From the NCBI GenBank assembly GCA_937139405.1, contig CAKZPV010000020.1:1-64000 (forward strand): a DNA stretch of 64,000 nt, in the 5' to 3' direction. A program made the position numbers and the translations under genes. The first letter of the stretch is position 1. Each line of letters starts with the position of its first letter. Below are positions 9,188 to 17,999 of this stretch, piece by piece. The notes beneath the pieces are model-generated. The model did no database searches. It saw nothing but the letters and a program-made list of their open reading frames with translations, and was not told the origin of the DNA. This DNA is from an uncultured Nitrospirota bacterium. GTDB taxonomy: Bacteria; Nitrospirota; Nitrospiria; Nitrospirales; UBA8639.

Positions 9188-10108
9188 ATGTTCTTCATTA
9201 CAGCGAGCGGCAACTCCGTGTTAACTCGGAAAGCATCGAAGAATTGTTTACGGCGAGCAATATGGATGCTCAGCTTGAGTGTTCTTCTGTTCCTGTATGG
9301 GAATTGGGGAGTGTGGGCTAAAGCACCGGAGAATAAAATAGACAATCCAGAAACCGTCATTCGAAAGATCGTCAAAGCTAATGCTGAAATGGACTTAAAG
9401 ACTCTCGAAACCCATATGGCCGCAGATGAGGATACTGTGGGTTACACCATAGGTGGTCGCAAATACATCGGATGGAAAGACGTGAAGCAAGCCTTTGAAG
9501 AAGAGTTTTCCATGCTCAGTGGATTAACCATCGATATTCTAAACCTTAAAGTTTGGCAACAGAGAGATGTTGCCTGGTTTGCCATGGAAATTGATTATAA
9601 CCGTGAAGTGGAAACGGCTGATGGCCCGGTCAAGAAAACCTGGCCTTTGCGCGATACGGGCGTCTTGAATCGTCGCGATGGGACATGGATGCTTGTCAAT
9701 TGGCATGAATCTATGCGGGAACCCATTAAACCTTTGGCTGTGAAACATGAAGTTACGTCAACAAAAACTGGAGACAGTTCAGTTGAGATGGACTTCACCG
9801 GTGAATGGGAAATTCAAGAAGAAGACAAAGCATATCAAGCCACTTTAAATGCCAAGGGCAATGGTCCATACAATTGGCAAGAAGGGCGGATTCAAACTGA
9901 AAAGGTGATTGATCGACTCTGGTCAGGCACTTGGCATCAAAAGGGTAACGATCGGGAAGGTGGCTTTGAAGTGCTTTTGTCAGAAGATGGTAAGACAGCC
10001 AACGGCGTTTGGTGGTACGTCCGAGTCGGTACGCAAAAAAATATCCCGCCACGTGAATGGGGTGGTACCTACAAAATCAAGCGTTTATCTCCAGTGCCCA
10101 CGCCGTGA
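9188..10108 (+). CDS. exported NTF2/SnoaL-like domain protein
   Basis: Predicted periplasmic protein of 306 residues from the ATG at 9188. This start is chosen over an in-frame ATG at 9164 because AGAAAGGA ends 7 bases ahead of it. A basic stretch (RKASKNCLRRAIW) precedes a hydrophobic segment MLSLSVLLFLYGNWGVWAKA, a signal peptide. The middle (NPETVIRKIVKANAEMDLKTLE to WMLVNWHESM) has the pattern of SnoaL-like/ketosteroid-isomerase-like domains of the AtzH or DUF4440 type. The C-terminal part, rich in Trp and Gly (FTGEWEIQEE, LWSGTWHQKG, GVWWYVR), looks like a separate beta domain. No function is known. It stands alone about 100 bases after the stress operon. Confidence 0.8.
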   Translation: MFFITASGNSVLTRKASKNCLRRAIWMLSLSVLLFLYGNWGVWAKAPENKIDNPETVIRKIVKANAEMDLKTLETHMAADEDTVGYTIGGRKYIGWKDVKQAFEEEFSMLSGLTIDILNLKVWQQRDVAWFAMEIDYNREVETADGPVKKTWPLRDTGVLNRRDGTWMLVNWHESMREPIKPLAVKHEVTSTKTGDSSVEMDFTGEWEIQEEDKAYQATLNAKGNGPYNWQEGRIQTEKVIDRLWSGTWHQKGNDREGGFEVLLSEDGKTANGVWWYVRVGTQKNIPPREWGGTYKIKRLSPVPTP

Positions 10109-10454
10109 TCCTAAAAAACCTCAAATGTTTCTAGCTGATTAAGAATCATTCCGCTCAACTGTTCAATATGATTTCTTAAAAAAATTCGTCTATTCTCTTC
10201 CTGCACTTCTAATAGTTTTTGCTTTTATTGGATTGATCTCCACAAAATTTCATAAACATCTACCAACGTTCTTCAATTAGTCCAATCTCTCTTCAACATT
10301 GCTCATTCCTATGGGGGATCGATTGTGAGCAATTCGATAAGTATCGTGGACGACATCATTGAGTTCAGGACTCAGTGCTTATAAAACTTGAACAATAGAA
10401 AATGGCGCTAAGATTAATCAGATGAGAATTTCGACCAAAAGAGGGAGGTTATTT
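10109..10454. other. intergenic region with a weak promoter
   Basis: No gene seen. TTGAGT (10359-10364) and TAAAAC (10382-10387), 17 bases apart, may be a promoter for the small exported protein that follows. A five-base inverted repeat (TGAGT/ACTCA) overlaps its -35. Confidence 0.35.
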
Positions 10455-10787
10455 ATGACAGAATCAAAGTGTTCCGCTCTTGCGTGTCTTGCTTCACGAA
10501 GTATCAAATCTATCGTTCTTCTCAGTTGTGTATTATTTGTGGGCATACAAACGGTCTCGGCGCACTCATCTAGTAATACCAAGAAAAACGATATCAAAGT
10601 TGTGGCACAAAAACGAATGGAAAAAAATCTTCCTGGGACCTATCACTATCAATCACAATATGAAATGACCAAAGACCGAAAAGGGAATTATCACTCAACC
10701 TATGAAAGCCAGAAAAACGAATGGTTTTGCTGCATGGATTGGTTTTCATCAGAAGAGACATCATCTACAAAAGCGGAGAAGTCATAA
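10455..10787 (+). CDS. small exported protein of unknown function
   Basis: 110 residues starting at the ATG that has GAGGGAGG six bases upstream; an earlier in-frame ATG at 10422 lacks such a site. The N-terminus is a signal peptide (SIVLLSCVLFVGIQTVSAHS, cleavage probably after SAHA-like VSA). The mature part is polar and basic, with a central YHYQSQYEMTKDRKGNYHSTY and a late FCCMDWF pair of cysteines. I do not recognise a family. Flanked by long non-coding stretches, so it is probably transcribed alone. Confidence 0.7.
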   Translation: MTESKCSALACLASRSIKSIVLLSCVLFVGIQTVSAHSSSNTKKNDIKVVAQKRMEKNLPGTYHYQSQYEMTKDRKGNYHSTYESQKNEWFCCMDWFSSEETSSTKAEKS

Positions 10788-11276
10788 TTTTGATTGAGAC
10801 AACATTCTAATAAATTCACCACTATCGATTAGTGGACAATATCTATCCAGCCCATTTCAGAAAAGGAGGCTGGTAAAGTTCCCTGTCGACTTCGTTGTTT
10901 CTTCTCCTCAAAAAAATTTCCTCTTGAATCATCAGAATGATCTGCCCGAAAATTGGCTCAGGAATAAAATCGTTCATCGATTTTTCAGGCAGGATAGCCT
11001 CTGAAGCTTGGTTTGAAGATGCTTCTAGAGTCTCTTGTTAAACTAGTAACCGATATCTGTTCTCTTGACGGAACATTCTTCTCTGAAAAGTTAGATTATT
11101 CTTCGGCAGGATTCTGAATGTATGGGAAGAAAACAACAATGATGAAGTGTGTTGTTCTCTGATATTCATACAGGCAAACAATCTAAGCAGATAATTCAGG
11201 GATTTGCTACAGTGTTGAAATACTGGACCAGATGGCCTAGTCTCTGTTACTCAGCCACCTTAATAAGGGATAATGT
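10788..11276. other. intergenic region upstream of der
   Basis: No supported gene, RNA or repeat. A TTGACG at 11065-11070 could be a -35 box but no fitting -10 follows. Short frames here lack ribosome sites. Confidence 0.45.
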
Positions 11277-12719
11277 TTGTTTATGGTTCGAGCATCTCAA
11301 CAAGGATTGCGCCCAAAAAGATCACGGAGTGGCCAAGCACCAAAAACAGAGCCGCTTCCTTTGGATCTTTTCGAAGAGGAGAAGGCTGAAGAGCGACTGC
11401 CGCAAAAACCATTAGTGGTCATTGTTGGCCGACCAAATGTCGGCAAGTCCACCCTCTTTAACAGAATTGTGGGGCACCGGACCGCCATTGTGGATGATGT
11501 CTCGGGTGTCACACGTGATCGGAATATGGCGGAATGCGACTATCAAAACCGAATGTTTACTTTGGTTGATACTGGAGGTTTAGATCTGAATGCTGAAGAT
11601 GTGATTGTGTCGCAGATTAAGGAACAAACCCAAGCGGCCATGTCCGAAGCTGACTTAGTGATCGCTGTCATGGATGGTCGTGTTGGATTATCTCCGCTGG
11701 ATATCGAATTGGCAGATCTTCTACGTCCTATTACTAAACCCGTCTTTCTGGCCGTCAATAAAATTGATACTCCCAAGTCCGAACCCCTCCTTGCAGATTT
11801 TTACCAATTGGGTGTGAAAGACATCTTTCCGATTTCTGCTGAAGGTGGGATGGGAGTAGATGAATTACTTGAAGCGCTCATACCCTATCTACCTCTAGCC
11901 CCTGACGAGTTGGCTCAACCTGAAATTCCGAGGATAGCTGTGGTGGGTCGACCCAATGTCGGCAAGTCGACCTTGGTCAATGCTATTTTGGGAGAACAAC
12001 GACTCATTGTCAGCGACATCCCTGGGACCACCCGCGATCCCATTGATTCGCTTCTCACTCGAGAAGGGCAAAACTATATCTTTACCGATACTGCGGGGAT
12101 TCGTAGACGAGGCCGTATTGACCGCGGCATTGAAGGCTATAGTGTCGTGCGCGCCATGCGGGTCTTGGGTCGCTCTGATGTCGCCGTCTTAGTGTTGGAT
12201 GGCATTGAAGGTGTGACAGAACAAGATACTAAAATTGCAGGGTTGATTAGTAAACAAGGACGTGGGTGCGTCATTCTGGTGAATAAATGGGATGTGCGTG
12301 AAGATGACCCGGCAGCGCACCCTGCTTACAATTTAGAACTATCTCGGCGTTTCCCATTCTTTGCTCATGTTCCCGTGCTGTTTGGCGCGGCGGTACAATC
12401 TGAGACACTTCCACGTTTATTCTCTAAAATTGATCAAGTCGTCGCATTTTTCGCGAAACGGATTCAGACACGAAAGCTTAATCTCTTTCTTCAGCAACTC
12501 CTCGAAAAAAATCCTATTTCCCTGCACCGTGGTAATCCCAAAAAATCTATGTTCATCACACAAGTAGCCACTAAGCCTCCGACATTTGCCTTATTTGTCA
12601 AAGGAGCAGAGAAGATTCCTACTGCTTATCTTCGGTATCTGGAAAATTCCGTCCGGGCGGAATATGGCTTTCAGGGTATTCCAATAAAAATTTTATTGCG
12701 GGGGAAAGGAAAAAAATAG
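11277..12719 (+). CDS. der: ribosome biogenesis GTPase Der (EngA)
   Basis: A 480-residue tandem GTPase for assembly of the 50S ribosomal subunit. Two G domains are plain: each has the P-loop GRPNVGKST, followed by LFN in the first (about residue 51) and LVN in the second (about residue 224). NKID and NKWD are the respective base-recognition motifs, DTGG and DTAG the switch-II motifs. A KH-like C-terminal domain ends GIPIKILLRGKGKK. The protein carries about 45 extra basic, proline-rich residues before the first G domain. A TTG at 11277 has AAGGGA at good spacing; the ATG two codons later is the alternative. Stands alone. Confidence 0.96.
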   Translation: MFMVRASQQGLRPKRSRSGQAPKTEPLPLDLFEEEKAEERLPQKPLVVIVGRPNVGKSTLFNRIVGHRTAIVDDVSGVTRDRNMAECDYQNRMFTLVDTGGLDLNAEDVIVSQIKEQTQAAMSEADLVIAVMDGRVGLSPLDIELADLLRPITKPVFLAVNKIDTPKSEPLLADFYQLGVKDIFPISAEGGMGVDELLEALIPYLPLAPDELAQPEIPRIAVVGRPNVGKSTLVNAILGEQRLIVSDIPGTTRDPIDSLLTREGQNYIFTDTAGIRRRGRIDRGIEGYSVVRAMRVLGRSDVAVLVLDGIEGVTEQDTKIAGLISKQGRGCVILVNKWDVREDDPAAHPAYNLELSRRFPFFAHVPVLFGAAVQSETLPRLFSKIDQVVAFFAKRIQTRKLNLFLQQLLEKNPISLHRGNPKKSMFITQVATKPPTFALFVKGAEKIPTAYLRYLENSVRAEYGFQGIPIKILLRGKGKK

Positions 12720-12823
12720 AAAAAAAAGGAAATTTGATAGTAATGCACTTCTCTCGTCATGATTGCCATAAGGTAGTGGCCTTAGTCCGTTCGCTAGGTC
12801 TTTCAAATAGCGGCCCTTCCTGG

Positions 12824-12850
12824 AAAAACCTAAGTCACATTTCACTTAGG
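12824..12850 (-). terminator. intrinsic terminator of the M20 dipeptidase gene
   Basis: In minus-strand RNA CCTAAGT and ACTTAGG pair around an 8-base loop and are followed directly by five T. The stem starts inside the last codons of the gene and includes its stop codon. Confidence 0.75.
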
Positions 12851-14196
12851 GCGCGGAAGTATTCCACTAAGGCATGCATGCCGCCTGAGGCTTGGCCCCA
12901 ATCAAAGTATTCATTTGGCGCATGGTAGCCATGTTCTGGCAAACTCAATCCCATAAATAAAATAGGTACTTTCCAAGCACGTTGTAACGTGGCGATGGCG
13001 CCGATTGACCCGCCTTCTCGGACAAATACGGGGCGACGACCAAAACCTTGTTCCACGGCATCTTGTAGTGCGTTCGCATAGGGACCTTCGGAAATGCCAC
13101 GAAAGGGTTCCAGGGCTCCGTCAGCGATTACATCAATATCCGGATTGCGCTCACGAAGATGCTTTTTTAAGAGGCGGAAAATTTTTTGAGGATTCTGATT
13201 GGGGACCAAACGCATGCTGACTTTGAGTTCTCCCCACGCAGGCACAATCGTTTTGACACCAGGGCCCGTGTGGCCACCCGTTAAGCCATGCACTTCAAAG
13301 GTGGGCCAGGCCCAAATGCGTTTGAGTAATTCTTTGGGGTCAGACGTTCGTAATGAACGAAGTTGATAGGCCTCCTTAAACTTCCGAACTTGAAATCCTG
13401 AGGCGACGAAATCCTTCATTTCTGTGCGAGTAGGCGATACCACATCGTCGTAAAAACCTGGAATTTTCACCCGTCCAGTTTTTGCATCGAGGCATGAGTA
13501 AGCGGCATCACATAACTCCGCTAAGGGATTGCGAGCACCGCCTCCGGTGAGGCCTGAATGAATGTCGGTTTCTCCTGTGCGAAGGACTAAGCGAGCTCCT
13601 AATAAGCCACGAAGTCCACAAGATAAAGCCGGACGATTTTTCGCTACCCAAATGGTATCAGAAATTAAAACTGAATCGGAGGCGGGGACGGTTTTGCGGT
13701 TCTGTAAAACTTCGGAAAAATTAGGACTGCCAATTTCTTCTTCCAATTCCCAGAGCACTCGAATATTGAGAGGAATGCCCGCTTCTCGTGCAAATCGTGC
13801 AGCAAAAAGTGCTGTGAGGGCGGGGCCTTTGTCGTCGGTAGCACCGCGCCCACAATAACGGTCGCCGTCTTTGTGAAAAGTAAATGGTGATTGCCGCCAT
13901 TCCGGTTCCAGAGCGGGTTGAACATCTAAGTGATTATAAATAGTGATTGATGGGTATTTCCGGCCCGCCCACCATTCCCCAGCGACACTGGGATATCCTT
14001 TAGTCTTGACGATGGCCGTCCGTGCACCGAATCGTTCCAGGTAATTCATAGCCAATTCAGCCATCTTTTGCATATCCGATGCGTGATCAGGATCAGAGCT
14101 TACCGATGGTGTTTCCACCATTTGGCCTAACATATCTTCAAAGTTACTACGTTGGTCTTGAATGTAGGAGCGAATGTGGGAATTCGGAGTAGCCAT
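12835..14196 (-). CDS. M20 family dipeptidase/metallopeptidase
   Basis: 453 residues, cytosolic, no signal peptide. Di-zinc site motifs of the M20 family are present: NHLDVQPA, GRGATDDKGP, the catalytic LEEEIGSPN and the late GYHAPNE histidine. The lid/dimerisation domain (HSGLTGGGARNPL to TGGHTGPGVKTIVP) sits between. This layout is that of the CNDP/DapE-like dipeptidases that hydrolyse dipeptides. ATG at 14196; length normal. It converges with der, with an intrinsic terminator covering its own stop. Substrate is unknown. Confidence 0.93.
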   Translation of the reverse strand: MATPNSHIRSYIQDQRSNFEDMLGQMVETPSVSSDPDHASDMQKMAELAMNYLERFGARTAIVKTKGYPSVAGEWWAGRKYPSITIYNHLDVQPALEPEWRQSPFTFHKDGDRYCGRGATDDKGPALTALFAARFAREAGIPLNIRVLWELEEEIGSPNFSEVLQNRKTVPASDSVLISDTIWVAKNRPALSCGLRGLLGARLVLRTGETDIHSGLTGGGARNPLAELCDAAYSCLDAKTGRVKIPGFYDDVVSPTRTEMKDFVASGFQVRKFKEAYQLRSLRTSDPKELLKRIWAWPTFEVHGLTGGHTGPGVKTIVPAWGELKVSMRLVPNQNPQKIFRLLKKHLRERNPDIDVIADGALEPFRGISEGPYANALQDAVEQGFGRRPVFVREGGSIGAIATLQRAWKVPILFMGLSLPEHGYHAPNEYFDWGQASGGMHALVEYFRALSEM

Positions 14197-14314
14197 GTCT
14201 AAAGAATCCTTTTGAATATGAAGCCCAATTCAATCTAGGCCGATCTGATGAGCAGTGATAATCAGATAAACTGCTGCATCAGAGCTGATCCTGTTGATAG
14301 CGGACTATCTGATT

Positions 14315-15463
14315 TCAACCTACTGAAAACGGAACTGGAGCAAAGGTAATAATAAAAATGACAAGAGCTCCCCAGGCTACCCATTGTCGGCCTTTCCCTA
14401 ATCCGATATCTGGGTCCGTAACCGGAGGATGAGCTAGCCCGACTATACTGGCCATTCCTACCCACAGAATCCACCCAGGCCAACCCGTAAGGCCAAGATA
14501 GATTAATATGGGTACACTGATATAGGCTAACTGTCGTTGCCGCCGTCCAAGAACGGCAAAGGCCACATGCCCCCCGTCGAGTTGTCCCAACGGTAGCAGA
14601 TTGATAGCGGTAACAAAAAAGCCAAACCAAGCCGCAAATGCAATGGGATGCAGGACAAGGTCATGTGTAGACGGAATTGGTCCGAACATAAGCCAGGCAA
14701 ATCCTTGCAAGAGCAGCGGTTCGCCGAGTTGAAGGCCGAAGGCATGTTCTTTGGGAACGACATATGAAAAAGAGAGTCCTACAATGACGGCAAACACTGC
14801 GGCAATAAATCCGGCAATAGGCCCAGCCACTCCGATATCAAACAACGCTCTTCGTCGCATAATGGGCGAGCCCATGCGAATGACGGCACCAAACGTTCCA
14901 ATGAATTGTGGTGGTCCCGGGATAAATAGGGGAAATGATGTTGGCATACGATGGATGCGGGCGAGCACGTAGTGTCCCAGTTCATGTATGACCAAAATAC
15001 CTAAAAGGGTAGCAGCGAAGGGTAAGCCGTTGAACAAAGAAGCTGGATATTTTTCGAGAAAGTCCCAGGCACCGCTCACTGGTTTCGTGTTGACCTGATA
15101 TGCGCCAGCCCATAACGTTGTAAACACCGTGAGGCTGAAAAGAAGGATGGGTAATCCCCAAGCCGAAAATGAACTTGGTGGTTGTGGAGGCTCATGATAA
15201 AACGAGTGACGGGGTATTTCCCTATCTTCCTCCTCAGATTTGGAGGTCCATGTTATGCGGTGTGGGTTCTGGAGCATTCGATTTCTAATCACCTCTTCCT
15301 TAGAAATTGGGGCAATGAGGGACCCAGAAGGAATCGCTTGGGACGTGTCTTCAGTGGAAGAATTTGAAAGTGAGAGGTTTGATGAGGTGTCAGAGGGGGC
15401 TGTTGGAATTTGCGGAGAGGAGTCCTGGGGTTGTCGATCATCCATGTCCGAGGAAGATGTCAT
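14315..15463 (-). CDS. M50 family site-2-type intramembrane metalloprotease
   Basis: 382 residues. A polar, serine-rich N-terminal region of about 110 residues is followed by several membrane helices. The zinc site is in HELGHYVLA (HExxH) and the second motif is NLLPLGQLDGGH, typical of the site-2 protease family. The order of helices and the FGAVIRMGSPIMRRRALFDIG loop resemble plant and cyanobacterial EGY-type members. These enzymes cut membrane-spanning substrates; the substrate here is unknown. The ATG at 15463 is the first in frame and lacks a strong ribosome site. The gene lies 33 bases after the HTH-metallo-beta-lactamase gene on the same strand, so they may form an operon. Confidence 0.92.
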   Translation of the reverse strand: MTSSSDMDDRQPQDSSPQIPTAPSDTSSNLSLSNSSTEDTSQAIPSGSLIAPISKEEVIRNRMLQNPHRITWTSKSEEEDREIPRHSFYHEPPQPPSSFSAWGLPILLFSLTVFTTLWAGAYQVNTKPVSGAWDFLEKYPASLFNGLPFAATLLGILVIHELGHYVLARIHRMPTSFPLFIPGPPQFIGTFGAVIRMGSPIMRRRALFDIGVAGPIAGFIAAVFAVIVGLSFSYVVPKEHAFGLQLGEPLLLQGFAWLMFGPIPSTHDLVLHPIAFAAWFGFFVTAINLLPLGQLDGGHVAFAVLGRRQRQLAYISVPILIYLGLTGWPGWILWVGMASIVGLAHPPVTDPDIGLGKGRQWVAWGALVIFIITFAPVPFSVG

Positions 15464-15496
15464 GGGACAATAAAAGCCATTCTATCCATTCCGTTG

Positions 15497-16348
15497 TTAA
15501 CCGAAGGGATTGTGTGTTTGTTCTTCCACTACAGTGCTTGAGGGACCGTGCCCAGGGAATAAGACTGTCTCTTTAGAGAGGTGTAACAATGTTTGCCGGA
15601 CTGATTGGAGATGTTGGGGGTAGAGAGAAAAGGGATTAGATCGACCGACCGATCCTGCAAATAGAGTGTCGCCTACGAAACAGAGTGATTGTGCTTTTTG
15701 CGTTGTGAGGTAGCAAAACCCTCCTGGTGTGTGGCCGGGGGTGGCCAGACATTCCACAGTCAATTCCCCCACCGCAATCATTTGATGGTTGGTTGGAATT
15801 TTCAATGAGGCTAGATCTGGTTTCCAGGGGAGCATATCAAAATCGCCGTTCCCTAGGTAGACTGGGACAGGCCATTCCAACAAAATTTCCTCTAATCCTC
15901 CAGCATGGTCTGCATGACCATGAGTCAACCCCACGCCAATGAGAAGTAACTCTCGTTCTTTAATGCTGGCTAACATCTGCTGAGCATTGTACCCTGTGTC
16001 AATCATGAGGGTTTGTTTAGTGTCTGGATCCGTTAACAGATATCCTTTGACTTCATATCCGCCTATATCACCTTTGATAGTTTCCACCAAAAGGTTTTCA
16101 GTGGTCCAATCCGGTTGGGGTTGAGGTACCCATCCGTCCAATGTAAGGGCGACCATAGAATGCAGTCGCAAATGCAAGGCCTGGCAAATGTGTTGGATTT
16201 CAGCTCTAGTTGGTAATCGCTGGCCTTTTTCAAGGCTCTCAAGGTCGCTGAGGTCGATATGAGCTAGTTCAGCTAGAGTTTTGAGACTATGTTCTTGCCC
16301 AAAGCGTGCCTTCTTCAGAATATCGCAAAATTCATCTTCTAGATTCAT
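15497..16348 (-). CDS. HTH (XRE)-metallo-beta-lactamase fold fusion hydrolase
   Basis: 283 residues with two parts. Residues about 5-70 read as a Cro/XRE helix-turn-helix: SLKTLAELAHIDLSDLESLEKGQRLPTRAEIQHICQAL split over helices two to four. Residues about 85-280 are a metallo-beta-lactamase hydrolase with THGHADHAGG, CLATPGHTPGG, FVGDTLFAGSVGRSN and LFPGHGPSST, the pattern of glyoxalase II-like thioester hydrolases. Such a fusion suggests a regulator that senses or hydrolyses a thioester, or an enzyme with a leftover DNA-binding domain. The ATG at 16348 is the natural start. It lies directly upstream of the M50 protease gene. Confidence 0.9.
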   Translation of the reverse strand: MNLEDEFCDILKKARFGQEHSLKTLAELAHIDLSDLESLEKGQRLPTRAEIQHICQALHLRLHSMVALTLDGWVPQPQPDWTTENLLVETIKGDIGGYEVKGYLLTDPDTKQTLMIDTGYNAQQMLASIKERELLLIGVGLTHGHADHAGGLEEILLEWPVPVYLGNGDFDMLPWKPDLASLKIPTNHQMIAVGELTVECLATPGHTPGGFCYLTTQKAQSLCFVGDTLFAGSVGRSNPFSLYPQHLQSVRQTLLHLSKETVLFPGHGPSSTVVEEQTHNPFG

Positions 16349-16640
16349 ATGATCCTCATAGATTCATTGTTCCCGTTCACAAGTTGCGAGCAAATGTTCG
16401 TGTTGATATACCATCTAACCAAAAAGAAGGTGCCTAGGGAAAGAGGCGTGGTTTCTGGGCATGTTCGGCATCCTATGCTGTTTTGGCCCTGGCTTGAAGA
16501 TTAGGTACAATTGATCACTTGAGGAATCGAGCTCTTTGGAGTGCTTGCCGTCTTTTTGAAAGCTATTAGACATGTGTGGCGACTCGTGAGACTAGGACAA
16601 TCTTAAGGTCTTCCTTGGTTTCGATTTGAGTACGATAGAT

Positions 16641-17945
16641 ATGACGACTTCATCTAATTCCTGTGATGTAGTGGTTCTTGGAGGAGGGCCTGCTGGTTCT
16701 TCAATTGCTACTATCCTTTCAGAAAAGGGTTGGCATGTAGAAGTGTGGGAAAAAGAGCCTCATCCACGTTTTCATATTGGAGAGTCCTTGCTCCCTCACA
16801 CACTACCGTATTTGAAAAAGCTTGGTGTACTGGAAGAAGTCGAATCGATCGGGTTACAGAAATTTGGTGCAGAATTGGTCTCGCCCTATCATGATGAATC
16901 GGTGACATTGTTTTTTTCTGGAGCGATGGATAAATTCCACCCCTATGCTTATCAGGTGCGTCGATCTGAGTTTGACAACATCCTCTTACAAAATTGCAAA
17001 AAAAAAGGTGCCCAGGTTCATGAAGGGTTTGAGGCCAAGTCTGTGGATTTTTCTGACCCAAACCTGGCAGTCATTTATGGAAAAAATGCTCAAGGAATGA
17101 CCGTCAATCGACAGGCTCGGTATGTTGTCGATGCCACGGGGCGGCAGACATTTCTGGCGAACCAGTTGCATGCCAAACGGCGAAATCTCCATCACAATAG
17201 CGCTTCAGTCTTCGGTCATTTTGAGGGTGTCATACGACATTTAGGGAAGGACGAAGGTAATTTAACGATCTGTTGGTTTGAACATGGCTGGTTTTGGATT
17301 ATTCCCTTGCCTGATGGCGTAACGAGTGTCGGAATGGTGTGTTGGCCCTCGTATTTGAAATCTCGAAAAGGCAACCTTGAAGAATTTTTTTGGCAAACGG
17401 TCCATGGTTCACTGCCTATGCTTGATCGTATGAAGAAGGCCAAGGCAATCATGCCTATTGAGGCTACGGGGAATTATTCCTACCAATCTTCGGTCATGAT
17501 GGGATCGCAATTCATGCTGGTAGGCGATGCATTTGCGTTTATGGACCCTATTTTGTCCAGCGGAGTTCACTTGGCTTTACATAGTGGAATTCGTGGCGCT
17601 GAAGTGGTAGATGCCTATTTACAGGGTCATGCAGATGCCGAACAGAAGGCAAGAGATTTTGAAACAGCGGTGAAGCATGGTCTCGAAACCTATTCTTGGT
17701 TTATCTATCGGATTACTCAGCCTGCCTTTCGGAACCTAGCTATGGCTCCCAGAAATTTTTTTCGGATGCATGAGGCCATATCCTCTGTGCTGTCGGGGGA
17801 TGTGTTTGGCGCAACACCTGTAAAATTTCCCATATTCCTCTTTAAAGGTTTTTATTATCTCATGGCTATGCTTGACCTTAAAGCCAATCTCGTTCAATAT
17901 CGAAGAAGAAAACATGCGGTGGAAGGGGAGCCGGTGGCGTCATAA
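16641..17945 (+). CDS. flavin-dependent halogenase-like oxidoreductase (pigment locus, plus arm)
   Basis: 434 residues from the ATG at 16641; a TTG at 16626 would add five residues, and neither start has a clear ribosome site. The FAD-binding VVVLGGGPAGSS and the RFHIGES loop open the protein. The Lys of KFGAEL (K74) is at the place of the catalytic lysine of flavin halogenases, and the hallmark W-x-W-x-I-P is present (W217-P222, WFWIIP). FMDPILSSGVHLALHSG matches the C-terminal flavin motif. In the family, FADH2 and oxygen make HOCl/HOBr that is passed to the lysine. Sequence cannot exclude a simple monooxygenase. It precedes the chorismatase by 54 bases, suggesting action on a hydroxybenzoate or its polyene product. 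Confidence 0.88.
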   Translation: MTTSSNSCDVVVLGGGPAGSSIATILSEKGWHVEVWEKEPHPRFHIGESLLPHTLPYLKKLGVLEEVESIGLQKFGAELVSPYHDESVTLFFSGAMDKFHPYAYQVRRSEFDNILLQNCKKKGAQVHEGFEAKSVDFSDPNLAVIYGKNAQGMTVNRQARYVVDATGRQTFLANQLHAKRRNLHHNSASVFGHFEGVIRHLGKDEGNLTICWFEHGWFWIIPLPDGVTSVGMVCWPSYLKSRKGNLEEFFWQTVHGSLPMLDRMKKAKAIMPIEATGNYSYQSSVMMGSQFMLVGDAFAFMDPILSSGVHLALHSGIRGAEVVDAYLQGHADAEQKARDFETAVKHGLETYSWFIYRITQPAFRNLAMAPRNFFRMHEAISSVLSGDVFGATPVKFPIFLFKGFYYLMAMLDLKANLVQYRRRKHAVEGEPVAS

Positions 17946-17999
17946 CTACCAGAGCAAGAGAAACGTCAATTAGAAAAAAACGGTATCAGGTGTGGAGTC

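Noticed and set aside
10321-10340. lac-operator-like GATTGTGAGCAATTCG
   Set aside because: Resemblance is short and no LacI-type regulator or sugar gene is near; likely coincidence.
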